Shown here in pieces: positions 9,228 to 17,857 of a stretch of DNA of 62,914 nucleotides. Position 1 is the first letter of the stretch. Every line of letters begins with the position of its first letter. The DNA is taken from positions 113,952-176,865 of the IMG/VR virus record IMGVR_UViG_3300021403_000003; one strand, written 5' to 3'. Under the pieces are notes generated by a model that did no database searches, was not told the DNA's origin, and saw nothing but the letters and a program-made list of their open reading frames with translations. Both the position numbers and the translations under genes were made by a program. Source of the stretch: a virus.

Positions 9228-9451
9228 TTTTTGATAATGCAAAAATTGGCGACCAGTTTAAGGAGAAATCCACTGGTCGCTTAATCACAGTTAGCCAAAT
9301 TGGTTCATATGGTATTGATTACTCATGCGAACCATACACCCAAAAGTTTGGTGAAGGTGTATTTCACACAGTATCTGGTGGTCGTTTATACACCAAAAAT
9401 CCTGACCTCAATTGTTGGGATTTCTTGTATGAGAAAATTCTCAAGGAGTAG
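9224..9451 (+). CDS. hypothetical protein (TTG start)
   Basis: 75 residues. The only available start is the TTG overlapping the vWA gene stop (TTGA), with GGCGGAG upstream, so translation is probably coupled. It looks like a small beta-rich domain (IGDQFKEKSTGRLITVSQIG). Function unknown. Confidence 0.6.
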   Translation: MIFDNAKIGDQFKEKSTGRLITVSQIGSYGIDYSCEPYTQKFGEGVFHTVSGGRLYTKNPDLNCWDFLYEKILKE

Positions 9452-9454
9452 ATT

Positions 9455-9550
9455 ATGGGTCATGGTGTAGGTTTAAGTGGGCGTGGTAAAGGAAGAGCCA
9501 AGAAAGGATCAAAGAAGCGCAGGAAGCATTCCAAAAATAAGAAGAAATAA
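9455..9550 (+). CDS. very small, highly basic peptide
   Basis: 31 residues, of which more than half are Lys, Arg, Gly or His. The N-terminal SGRGKGRAKKG resembles the tails of eukaryotic histones H4/H2A. It is preceded by AAGGAG at good spacing and lies between two genes with 3-nt gaps, which supports translation. A nucleic-acid-binding role is plausible. The histone resemblance may be convergent low complexity. Confidence 0.55.
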   Translation: MGHGVGLSGRGKGRAKKGSKKRRKHSKNKKK

Positions 9551-9553
9551 AGT

Positions 9554-10324
9554 ATGAAGCTTACTATTCTCCCACTAACTCCATTGGTGACGGTGATCAC
9601 ATCAACAACAGCTAACCCTTTGTTAGATAAAGTTCTTAGATCAGTACAGTCACAAACTCATAAAAAAATTCATCATCTTTTAATGGTAGATGGTCCACAA
9701 CATCATATCAAAGTGACTGATTCTGTTAGTCAAGTTAAACAGGATTTCCCAAATGCAAATATTGATGTAGTGTATCTCCCTTATGCAACAGGAACCGAGC
9801 GTTTTAACGGTCATCGCAACCTGGCTGCTGGTGTTTATCTTGCCAAAGGGGATTACATTTGTTTTCTGGATGATGACAACACAATGGACCCGACACACAT
9901 TGAAGATTGTTGGAAAGTAACAAACGAAAATGGCAACAATTGGTCATACAGCCTCAGAAAAATTGTAGACAAACAACACAATTTCCTTTGTAATGATGAT
10001 TGTGAATCTCTCGGTAAATGGGCTTCAATCATCAATCCAAATGATTATTTTATTGATATGAATTGCTACTTTCTTCCAAAAAACATCGCACTCACTATTA
10101 CTCCTGTAATGCACCGTAAGTTTCGAGAACCTGGTCAGGTTGAAGTTGATAGAGCGATGATTGGTGCTCTTAAACAAATTGGAACTAAATTTGATACAAC
10201 TGGTAAGTATACAATCAACTATGCAGTTGGTGGAAGTGCATTGTCTGTAGCACCAGAATTCTTTGTTCGTGGTAATGCATTATTTGCCAATGAATATCCT
10301 AATGGTTTCCCTTGGAGAAGATAA
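9554..10324 (+). CDS. family 2 glycosyltransferase
   Basis: 256 residues. VITSTTANPLLDKVLRSVQS followed by HHLLMVDGP and FLDDDNTMDP is the GT2 layout, with the DDD as the DxD metal site near residue 110. It starts the glycan cluster at 9.5-14.5 kb and is coupled (TAATG) to a second transferase-like gene. Acceptor unknown: LPS, virion glycan and DNA base are all possible. Confidence 0.8.
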   Translation: MKLTILPLTPLVTVITSTTANPLLDKVLRSVQSQTHKKIHHLLMVDGPQHHIKVTDSVSQVKQDFPNANIDVVYLPYATGTERFNGHRNLAAGVYLAKGDYICFLDDDNTMDPTHIEDCWKVTNENGNNWSYSLRKIVDKQHNFLCNDDCESLGKWASIINPNDYFIDMNCYFLPKNIALTITPVMHRKFREPGQVEVDRAMIGALKQIGTKFDTTGKYTINYAVGGSALSVAPEFFVRGNALFANEYPNGFPWRR

Positions 10325-11007
10325 TGGATCTTGTTGAAAAGGCTGTCATCATCAGTTTCTATATGCAAAATTGCCCAACAGAATTTCGGGATTATCAACA
10401 AAAGGTGGTTCAGAAGTTCAATCCTGGTTATCAGCATGCTCAAGTTCAATATGTTGGTGAACATGGTGCAGCTATGAATCAAGTTTTGAATATGGCAAAA
10501 GATCAGGGAGTCAAGGTTGTATTGTTTTTGGATATCGACGCTATTCCATTACACAAAGATGCACTACACTATTATATTAAGAAAGCTGCTGATGGTTTCT
10601 TAGTTGGTAATGCTCAAAGAAGCAATCATATAATCAACAATCAGCATGTATATTGTGGTTCACCTTGTGTTGGCATTTCCGTTGAGAATTGGATCAAAAT
10701 TGGTTCTCCATCAGCAAAACCAACTACAAGGGGTGATGTTGCTGAAGAGCTTACATATGCAGCAGAGGCAGCAAATCTACCAATAGACATAGTGATGCCT
10801 TCCCATCACGATGCTCCTCCAATCAGGATGCATTGGGAGAATGACATTCGTCCTTATTGGCCTTTAGCTGATGGTATGCCTGTGTATGGTATTGGAACCA
10901 CATATGAACTTCCAGGAATTGGTAATGGTCTTTGGCATATGTTTCAAAGCTTTCATCCAGGTCAAAAAGAACGTTTCATTAATAAGTGCAAAGAGGTATT
11001 GACATGA
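10324..11007 (+). CDS. glycosyltransferase-like protein
   Basis: 227 residues from the ATG at 10324 (TAATG junction). VVLFLDIDAIPL is a DxD-type motif in a GT-A-like setting, and GNAQRSNHI and RMHWENDIRPYW look like acceptor-site segments. No close family recognised. It is flanked by genes of glycan metabolism. Confidence 0.6.
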   Translation: MDLVEKAVIISFYMQNCPTEFRDYQQKVVQKFNPGYQHAQVQYVGEHGAAMNQVLNMAKDQGVKVVLFLDIDAIPLHKDALHYYIKKAADGFLVGNAQRSNHIINNQHVYCGSPCVGISVENWIKIGSPSAKPTTRGDVAEELTYAAEAANLPIDIVMPSHHDAPPIRMHWENDIRPYWPLADGMPVYGIGTTYELPGIGNGLWHMFQSFHPGQKERFINKCKEVLT

Positions 11008-11177
11008 GTGATTTCTTTAATGTAGGTGATGTGGTAAGATTGAAAAATGGTACTGGACCAAATATGACTGTAGACAATGTTGAATCATACAGAGTCTATA
11101 CTCTTTGGTTTGTTGGTGATGTACTTAACAAAGGTCAATTTAACTCAGCTCTTTTGGAGAACGTTAATGGCAAATAG
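11004..11177 (+). CDS. YodC-like DUF2158 small protein
   Basis: 57 residues. FNVGDVVRLKNGTGPNMTV, then a WF pair and a final ALLE match the short DUF2158 (YodC) pattern VGDVVxLKSGGPxMTV. Function of the family is unknown. It starts in the upstream stop codon (ATGA). Confidence 0.65.
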   Translation: MSDFFNVGDVVRLKNGTGPNMTVDNVESYRVYTLWFVGDVLNKGQFNSALLENVNGK

Positions 11178-11385
11178 ATCAGATAGAAACAGTGCTCTTC
11201 CTCGTCAAACAAAGAGGATGCTTACCCTCATGAGCACCGGTGATGTTCATCGCGATGGGGAAGTCCGTCGGCTCTTCATTGGTGCTCATGATTCATACAA
11301 GCGTTGGCACAATCGCATGTTGAGTGGTCGTTTGGGTGAGGTTGAACCTCAAGAAGAAGCTCCAGTACCACAAGCAGTAAAATGA
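11167..11385 (+). CDS. hypothetical protein
   Basis: 72 residues from the ATG at 11167. Basic N-terminal part and an acidic, proline-rich tail. It overlaps the upstream gene by 11 nt and the next gene by 4 nt. No domain recognised. Confidence 0.5.
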   Translation: MANRSDRNSALPRQTKRMLTLMSTGDVHRDGEVRRLFIGAHDSYKRWHNRMLSGRLGEVEPQEEAPVPQAVK

Positions 11386-12761
11386 TCAAACTGATTGTGT
11401 TTGACTTAGACGGTGTCTTAGTGGACTCAAAGGAAGTCCACTTTGATGCGTTGAATGATGCAATTGCGAGCACCATCGGACTTGATTATGTGATTAGTAA
11501 GGAAGATCATCTTGCGCATTACGATGGATTGAGCACCAACAAAAAACTCAAAATGCTTCGTGAGAAATATCCTGATATTATTAAAGATGCTGGAGTTGAG
11601 AACCGTATCTGGATGGGCAAACAACTTGCTACAGGTCAGCGTCTCAAGAGCATACCATACAACACTCAATTGGTTGAATTGTTCAAGTTCCTACGTGCTG
11701 AAGGTTACAGAGTTGCTGTCGCAAGCAATGCAATCCGCAGTACAGTTAAAGAAATACTGATGGCTCTTGGAATTTATGTTTGGACTGATACTGTTCTTAG
11801 TAATAATGATGTCAAAAGACCAAAACCTTCAACAGAAATCTATCTGAAAGCAATGATAGACAATGATGTTGATCCTCAAGAAACCTTGATTGTTGAAGAC
11901 AGTCCAGTTGGTCTTAAAGGAGCAAAAGCCTCAGGTGCCCATGTTATGGCAGTTAAGGAGCCAAAGTCTTGGACAAAGGAAGACCTCATGAATGCGATCA
12001 ACAATGCTACTACACCAAAACCTGTTATTTGGCCAGCTCCGAAGTTGAATGTTGTTATCCCAATGGCAGGTGCTGGATCACGTTTCGAGAAGGCAGGTTA
12101 CACATTTCCAAAACCTTTGATTGAAGTTCGCGGAAAACCAATGATTCAAGTTGTAGTTGAGAATCTTGGAGTGGATGCAAATTTCATTTTCATTGCTCAA
12201 AAATCTCACATTGAGAAATACAACCTACAATCCATGATGAAATTAATTTCGCCAAAATCAACTGTTTTGGATATGGATGGTTTGAGTCAAGGAGCAGCTT
12301 GTACCGTACTTCGAGCCCATGAACTTATCAACAATAATGATCCTTTGTTGATTGCCAATTCAGATCAATTCCTTGAATGGAATCCTAGTGAATTCTTTTA
12401 TTTGGCAGAAAATGATAACTGTGATGGTGCTGTGATAACATTCAAAGCAACTCATCCAAAATGGTCATTTGCCAAAGTTGAGAATGGATTGATCACTGAA
12501 ATTGCTGAGAAAAATCCAATTAGTGATAATGCAACTGTTGGAGTGTATTACTGGAAGCATGGTTGGGAATTTGTTTGGTCTGCTCGTCAAATGATTGATC
12601 AAGATAAACGTGTCAACAATGAGTTTTATGTTGCCCCAACCATCAATGAACTCATCAATCAAGGAAAAAGATTCAAACCCTATCAAATTGACAAAATGTG
12701 GGGATTAGGAACTCCTGAGGACCTAAGTACCTTCCTAGAAAACTACAAGGGTGCAGTTTGA
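11382..12761 (+). CDS. HAD phosphatase/phosphoglucomutase-like domain fused to nucleotidyltransferase
   Basis: 459 residues in two domains. Residues 1-200 are a HAD hydrolase: FDLDGVLVDS (nucleophile Asp), VASNAIRS, VEDSPVGLKGA. Residues about 225-459 are a sugar-phosphate nucleotidyltransferase: VVIPMAGAGSRF followed by FPKPLIEV, then ANSDQFLEW. A HAD of the beta-phosphoglucomutase type beside a nucleotidyltransferase could make a nucleotide sugar in two steps, but the sugar and base are unknown. Central gene of the glycan cluster. Confidence 0.8.
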   Translation: MIKLIVFDLDGVLVDSKEVHFDALNDAIASTIGLDYVISKEDHLAHYDGLSTNKKLKMLREKYPDIIKDAGVENRIWMGKQLATGQRLKSIPYNTQLVELFKFLRAEGYRVAVASNAIRSTVKEILMALGIYVWTDTVLSNNDVKRPKPSTEIYLKAMIDNDVDPQETLIVEDSPVGLKGAKASGAHVMAVKEPKSWTKEDLMNAINNATTPKPVIWPAPKLNVVIPMAGAGSRFEKAGYTFPKPLIEVRGKPMIQVVVENLGVDANFIFIAQKSHIEKYNLQSMMKLISPKSTVLDMDGLSQGAACTVLRAHELINNNDPLLIANSDQFLEWNPSEFFYLAENDNCDGAVITFKATHPKWSFAKVENGLITEIAEKNPISDNATVGVYYWKHGWEFVWSARQMIDQDKRVNNEFYVAPTINELINQGKRFKPYQIDKMWGLGTPEDLSTFLENYKGAV

Positions 12762-13360
12762 TGAGTATATATTTTGATGTTGGTGCCAACGATGGTACTT
12801 CAATGGAAAGATTTGCATTTCAGGGTCATATCTTGATTTCATTTGAACCAAATCCGGAGTTAGGTTCTATAATCAAGGGTAAACAACAATTATACCCAAA
12901 TTGGCATTTATTTCCTGTAGCTGTCTCAGATTATGATGGTGAAGCAGAATTCAATATTTGCACAACTCATGATCGTGGTTGTTCATCCCTTTTGGATGTT
13001 TCAGAAGCAGGCAAAACTCAATGGGGTGGTCGCAGGGATATGATTCCTGATCATAAGATCAAAGTTTCCGTCCGACGTTTGGACACGTTATTGGATTGGT
13101 CGATAATCCCTGAAATTGAGTTTTTTCATTGTGATACTCAAGGCAGTGATTTGGCAGTATTGAAAGGGATGGGAGAATTCATCAAACGCATCAAGGTAGG
13201 AGTTGTAGAGGCAGGAACAAAGCCTGATATTCTCTATGTTGGTCAAAATTCAGTCGATGCGACGATTCAATATCTTCAAGAAAATGGATTCAAAATCAAC
13301 GGTATGACATCAAATGATGTCGGTAACAACGAAGTCAACATTTCATTCATTCGTATATGA
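12761..13360 (+). CDS. FkbM-family methyltransferase
   Basis: 199 residues. FDVGANDGTSMERF is the SAM-binding motif I of FkbM methyltransferases, with FEPNPELGS (motif II) and CDTQGSDLAVLKG downstream. These often O-methylate sugars in glycan clusters, consistent with its neighbours. The ATG at 12761 overlaps the upstream stop; an in-frame TTG at 12758 is an alternative. Confidence 0.82.
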   Translation: MSIYFDVGANDGTSMERFAFQGHILISFEPNPELGSIIKGKQQLYPNWHLFPVAVSDYDGEAEFNICTTHDRGCSSLLDVSEAGKTQWGGRRDMIPDHKIKVSVRRLDTLLDWSIIPEIEFFHCDTQGSDLAVLKGMGEFIKRIKVGVVEAGTKPDILYVGQNSVDATIQYLQENGFKINGMTSNDVGNNEVNISFIRI

Positions 13361-14055
13361 AAATCGCTCTTTGTTTTTCTGGAATGGCAAGAACATTCCA
13401 AGAATGTATTCCAAGTGTCATAACTCATATAATTCAGGAAAATCCTGGACACCAGTTTGATTCATTCATATCAATTTGGGATATCCATGGCAAAAATCCT
13501 GTTTGGTGGGAAGTATCAAAAGACAATACACCAGTTGATTTAAACAAATTGATGGAATTCAAAAAGGATCTCAATATCAAAAGACTTCTGGTTGACACGT
13601 ATGAAAATTCTGATTTCATGAAGAAAACAGATATTGAGCTTGGTGGTATCTACAAAGATCGTAAAGGACCAAGTCACAACCCAACAAACTTTATTCCAAT
13701 GTTAAAAAGAATGGAATGGGCTCACATCTTGATGTTGGATAATGGTGCAAACTATGATATCGTTGTAAAACTCAGAACTGATCTCTTATTCAATGGTAGA
13801 GTTGTGTTCACTCTACCACAACCAAAGACTGTATACATGCCCACCCATGAGTGTTGGGGACCAGGGAATCTTAATGACCAATTTCTTTATGGTGATGGTC
13901 ATGTAATGTCCTTTCATGCATCAATGTACAAGAATTTAGAAGCTCTTTATATCCAAGAAAATACACTTCATCCAGAAACTCTTTTGCATAAATATTATAC
14001 AATCCATGGTATCAACGTTGAACGTCATGAAGTACCATACAGGATTTTGAGATAA
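13357..14055 (+). CDS. putative glycosyltransferase-like protein
   Basis: 232 residues. The N-terminal LCFSGMARTFQEC and the central IVVKLRTDLLF resemble a group of phage and bacterial proteins placed near glycosyltransferases. No classical DxD is evident. It is coupled at both ends (ATGA upstream, TAATG downstream) inside the glycan cluster. Function inferred from context only. Confidence 0.5.
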   Translation: MKIALCFSGMARTFQECIPSVITHIIQENPGHQFDSFISIWDIHGKNPVWWEVSKDNTPVDLNKLMEFKKDLNIKRLLVDTYENSDFMKKTDIELGGIYKDRKGPSHNPTNFIPMLKRMEWAHILMLDNGANYDIVVKLRTDLLFNGRVVFTLPQPKTVYMPTHECWGPGNLNDQFLYGDGHVMSFHASMYKNLEALYIQENTLHPETLLHKYYTIHGINVERHEVPYRILR

Positions 14056-14537
14056 TGCTGATCATTGCTCATCGCGGAAATTTGGAAGGACCTTCCCCAC
14101 AAGAAAATAAACCAGAATATATCCAAAAAGCATTGGATTATGGATTTATTGTTGAAGTTGATGTTTGGGGAATAGATTGCAATTCTAACAATATGATCTG
14201 GTTGGGACACGATGGTCCTCATTATCCAAAACAATTTGAATGGTTGTTAAAACCAGGATTGTTCATTCATTGTAAAGATATTGCAGCACTTTGGCATTGT
14301 AAGGAATTGGGTGTCAAACATTATTTTTCTCATGACAAAGACAAAGCTGTAATGACATCTTCAGGTTATTTCTGGACTTATCCTGACAATAATATTGAAT
14401 TGACCAAATTCAGCATCCCGGTAATCTTTAGCAAGAAAGACTCATTGTGGGGTGTACAATCACTTTCTCAAGTTGCTGGTATTTGCACTGATTATCCTGT
14501 GCATTATGATGCTTTATTTAATCAAGGTGCGATATGA
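14055..14537 (+). CDS. glycerophosphodiester phosphodiesterase-like protein
   Basis: 160 residues. IAHRGNLEG and FIVEVDVWG match the catalytic His-Arg and Glu/Asp segments of GDPD TIM barrels, but the protein is shorter than typical enzymes (about 240), so the barrel is reduced. It could cleave a glycerophosphodiester in a glycan or lipid. Activity not assured. Confidence 0.6.
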   Translation: MLIIAHRGNLEGPSPQENKPEYIQKALDYGFIVEVDVWGIDCNSNNMIWLGHDGPHYPKQFEWLLKPGLFIHCKDIAALWHCKELGVKHYFSHDKDKAVMTSSGYFWTYPDNNIELTKFSIPVIFSKKDSLWGVQSLSQVAGICTDYPVHYDALFNQGAI

Positions 14538-14683
14538 GTAATGTAAAAGAATACAATTTGATCATGACAAGTCATCAAGCAGATCTTCTTAGAGATGCTA
14601 TCTCTGATAAATTAAAAGATGACGATCCAGAAATGAAAGAATCCATAGAAGAATTGGAAAAGATACTTGAACAACTTGCCTAA
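14534..14683 (+). CDS. small acidic hypothetical protein
   Basis: 49 residues with alternating Glu, Lys and Leu giving a helical, possibly coiled-coil peptide. The ATG overlaps the upstream stop (ATGA), which supports translation. Its TAA stop is part of a CTAAATA promoter-like site. Confidence 0.5.
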   Translation: MSNVKEYNLIMTSHQADLLRDAISDKLKDDDPEMKESIEELEKILEQLA

Positions 14684-14686
14684 ATA
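14680..14686 (+). promoter_or_regulatory. late-promoter-like element (CTAAATA)
   Basis: CTAAATA, 24 nt before the ATG at 14710, with the AAGAGG ribosome binding site between them. It follows the same pattern as the other TAAATA sites in the window. Confidence 0.45.
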
Positions 14687-14709
14687 GCAAATCTGAAAAG
14701 AGGTAAATT

Positions 14710-15030
14710 ATGTCTAATGTACTTGTGTTGAAGCTCTCTACAGGAGAGGAAATCATTGGTGATGTTACAACTCCAAGTGAAGGTGTTGTTCATGTAGAAT
14801 TTGGTCTTCTACTTCATTACGAAATGCAAGATGGTGGAAAGCTAGGGTTCGGTTTCCTTCCTTACGCACCACTTGTGGACAAAAACAAGAATATCAATCA
14901 AGCTCATATTGTTTGGTCTGCTGAACCAACCGAAAGTTTGTTGAATGCATATAAACAAGCCACAGGTAAGGTTGTAACACCAACTACCAAGATTCTGGCT
15001 CCAGGTAGTGGTTTGTTATTGAAGGGTTAA
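14710..15030 (+). CDS. conserved phage protein, possible Sm-like fold
   Basis: 106 residues. VLVLKLSTGEEIIGDVT is a pattern seen in small proteins of marine T4-like phages and is reminiscent of the first strands of Sm/LSm folds. A strong AAGAGG ribosome binding site and a TAAATA promoter-like element precede it. RNA binding is speculative. Confidence 0.55.
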   Translation: MSNVLVLKLSTGEEIIGDVTTPSEGVVHVEFGLLLHYEMQDGGKLGFGFLPYAPLVDKNKNINQAHIVWSAEPTESLLNAYKQATGKVVTPTTKILAPGSGLLLKG

Positions 15031-15031
15031 A

Positions 15032-15241
15032 ATGCATACAGTCACCTTCCAATTCAATGTGGGAAACAAAGTTTTATGGAAAAATCCATGGGACAAAACT
15101 GAAAAGATCACTAAAGGAATTGTCATAACTTGTTCCTATGACAAAGGCATGTTTGATGAAGTTCCTCACATTGAATACATCGTATCATCAGCTTGTATGA
15201 ATTTGATCTGTCAAGAAAAAGATCTATCACTTGCTGAATAG
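15032..15241 (+). CDS. hypothetical protein
   Basis: 69 residues, probably beta-rich (VTFQFNVGNKVLWKNPW). It starts 1 nt after the upstream stop and lies just before DNA polymerase. No family recognised. Confidence 0.55.
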   Translation: MHTVTFQFNVGNKVLWKNPWDKTEKITKGIVITCSYDKGMFDEVPHIEYIVSSACMNLICQEKDLSLAE

Positions 15242-15288
15242 GCATTCTGCGTCGGAACATAGTTCCATTAACGCCAGAGGTTAACCAA

Positions 15289-17847
15289 TTGACGAAGTTC
15301 TATACATCAGCCGTTTTGGACGGTAAGCATATCCTTTACCGTGGTATCGAGAATGGTAAAAGGGTGAATCGTAAGATCGAATTCAAACCAAAGCTTTACA
15401 TCAAAGGTCATGGTAATTGGCAATCTCTTGAAGGTCATACTCTTCAAGAGCGTCAATTTAGCAATGTTTGGGAAGCCAGAGAATTTGTTAAGAAGCACGA
15501 GGCAATATCCAATTTCAAAATTTATGGGAACCAACGATGGGAATATGCCTTCATTGGTGATGAATTTCCTGGATTGATCGATTACGATCTATCAAAGATA
15601 GTCATTGCACAAATCGATATTGAAGTTGCTGATAATGATGGATTTCCAGAACCGCACATAGCAACACAACCAATTACTGCTATCACTCTGAATGTCTCAG
15701 GGACATATTATGTGTTTGGTTATGGTGATTTCAATACTGATAAAAAAGATACCAAATATTTCAAGTGTATCAATGAAGTCGACCTAATCAATAAATTTAT
15801 CGAGATTTGGGATTTGTTACAGCCAGATATCATCTCAGGTTGGAACATAGAGATTTTCGATATACCTTATTTCATCAATAGAGCAACCAAAATTTTGGGG
15901 GCTCAAGAAGCTGCTAAGTTGTCACCTTGGAGAAAAATAACTCTGAGAGAACAAAAAATCCGCAATCGTATTCATCAAATGTATGACATTGATGGTGTAG
16001 CAGTTCTTGACTATATTCAATTGTACAAGAAGTTTGCACCTCAACCAAATCAAGAAAAATACAGTTTGGACAACATCAGTTCAGTAGAACTAGGTTCCGC
16101 AAAAGTCAATTGGAAATCTCAGGGTTACAAGAATTTGGTTGATTTGGCAAAATGTAATCATCAATTGTTCATTGAATATAACATTCAAGACGTCGCCTTA
16201 GTGATGCAAATTGAATCAAAGCTAAAATTGATTGAACTTGCAATTACTTTGGCTTACATGAATCATGTTAACTTTGATGATGTTTTCAGTCAAGGCCGGA
16301 TGTGGGATGCAATTATCTTCAACAAACTCAAAGATCGTAAGATTGCTGTCCCTCCAAATCCAGATGTTAGTAAAAAACAACAATTTGAAGGTGCATATGT
16401 CAAGGAACCAAAACCAGGATGGTATCATTGGTTAGCCTCATTTGATTTGACCAGCCTGTATCCTCATTTGATAATGATGTACAATCTCTCACCTGAGACA
16501 TTACTTGAACCTCATGATTATCCTTCAGAAGTTGCAATTTGGATGGATCAACATCGAGATGAATTAATGCATCGTGGGGTTGACTTATTGCTTTCTCAAA
16601 CTCTAGACACTTCAGTATTGAAGAAATACAACCTGACCCTTACTCCAAATGCACAGTTGTTTAGGCGAGACCGTCAGGGAATACTCGGTGAGTTGATGGA
16701 GACTATGTTCAACGAACGCAAGAAGTTCAAAGATTTGGAAATCAAAACCAAAAAACTCATTGAGAAAACTGATGATAAAATCGAAAAGGAAAAGCTAAAG
16801 AAACAGGCTGCTAGTTACAAAGCATTTCAGATGTCCATCAAAGTCACTCTGAATTCAGCTTATGGGTCAATTGGTAACATGTATTTCCGATACTTTGACA
16901 TTCGTATTGCTGAAGCTGTGACACTGACAGGTCAGTTATCAATTCGTTGGATTCAACAAGAAATCAATAAGTATTTGAACAAGATACTTAAAACATCTGA
17001 TGAAGATTATGTATTAGCATCTGATACAGATTCAGTGTATTTGAGTTTTGATCGTATGGTTCAATTGCTGATGCCAAATGAAAAAGATCCAAAGAAAATC
17101 ATTGCATTCCTAGACAAAATTTGTGAGCAGAAGATTAAGCCTTTTATCGATGATGCTTACAATCGATTGGCTGATTATATTAATGCTTATGCTCAAAAAA
17201 TGGTCATGAAGCGTGAAGCTTTGGCTGATCAAGGTATTTGGACCAAGAAGAAAAACTACATGCTCAGTGTGTATAATAATGAGGGTGTTGAATATGACAA
17301 ACCTGACATCAAAATCACAGGTTGGGCTGCAGTTCGAACTGACAAACCCAAATTTTGTCGCGACAAACTCAAAGAAGCTATCGCATTGATCATGTCCAAA
17401 AAGGATGAATCATCACTCATTAAATTTGTGAGGGACTTTCGTGAAGAATTCAAGAAACAACCAGTGATCAAGATAGCAAATCCCAGCGGTATCACTGAAA
17501 TCGATGATTGGTCTGATACTGAAGCAATCTTTCAAAAAGGTACCCCAATTCACGTTAAGGCTGCATTGTTGTATAATCACTACATTCAACAGATGGGATT
17601 GCAGAAGAAATATCCTGAAATCAAGGCAAAGGACAAGATGAAGTATCTCCGTCTCAAAACACCGAATCCATTTCAGTGTGATGTTATGGGTTTCTTAGAT
17701 GAAATTCCAGTAGAATTTGACCTTGATGTATATTTGGACATTGAAGCTCAATTCCAAAAGACCTTTGTTCAACCATTAGAGCTCGTGCTCGAAGCTATCA
17801 ATTGGAAACTTGAACGAGGGGATTCACTAGAAGAATTATTTGGATAG
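15289..17847 (+). CDS. 43: family B DNA polymerase (T4 gp43 type)
   Basis: 852 residues (T4 gp43 has 898). Proofreading exonuclease: QIDIEVAD near 108-115, GWNIEIFDIPYF, and YNIQDVALV. Polymerase: FDLTSLYPHLIM near 385, LNSAYGSIGN near 522, and ASDTDSVYL near 577. All catalytic acidic residues are present. Translation starts at a TTG with AGAGG 8 nt upstream; no ATG is closer to the conserved N-terminus. In T4 this gene is autoregulated at its operator; no such hairpin is obvious here. Confidence 0.95.
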   Translation: MTKFYTSAVLDGKHILYRGIENGKRVNRKIEFKPKLYIKGHGNWQSLEGHTLQERQFSNVWEAREFVKKHEAISNFKIYGNQRWEYAFIGDEFPGLIDYDLSKIVIAQIDIEVADNDGFPEPHIATQPITAITLNVSGTYYVFGYGDFNTDKKDTKYFKCINEVDLINKFIEIWDLLQPDIISGWNIEIFDIPYFINRATKILGAQEAAKLSPWRKITLREQKIRNRIHQMYDIDGVAVLDYIQLYKKFAPQPNQEKYSLDNISSVELGSAKVNWKSQGYKNLVDLAKCNHQLFIEYNIQDVALVMQIESKLKLIELAITLAYMNHVNFDDVFSQGRMWDAIIFNKLKDRKIAVPPNPDVSKKQQFEGAYVKEPKPGWYHWLASFDLTSLYPHLIMMYNLSPETLLEPHDYPSEVAIWMDQHRDELMHRGVDLLLSQTLDTSVLKKYNLTLTPNAQLFRRDRQGILGELMETMFNERKKFKDLEIKTKKLIEKTDDKIEKEKLKKQAASYKAFQMSIKVTLNSAYGSIGNMYFRYFDIRIAEAVTLTGQLSIRWIQQEINKYLNKILKTSDEDYVLASDTDSVYLSFDRMVQLLMPNEKDPKKIIAFLDKICEQKIKPFIDDAYNRLADYINAYAQKMVMKREALADQGIWTKKKNYMLSVYNNEGVEYDKPDIKITGWAAVRTDKPKFCRDKLKEAIALIMSKKDESSLIKFVRDFREEFKKQPVIKIANPSGITEIDDWSDTEAIFQKGTPIHVKAALLYNHYIQQMGLQKKYPEIKAKDKMKYLRLKTPNPFQCDVMGFLDEIPVEFDLDVYLDIEAQFQKTFVQPLELVLEAINWKLERGDSLEELFG

Positions 17848-17857
17848 GAGGTAACAG

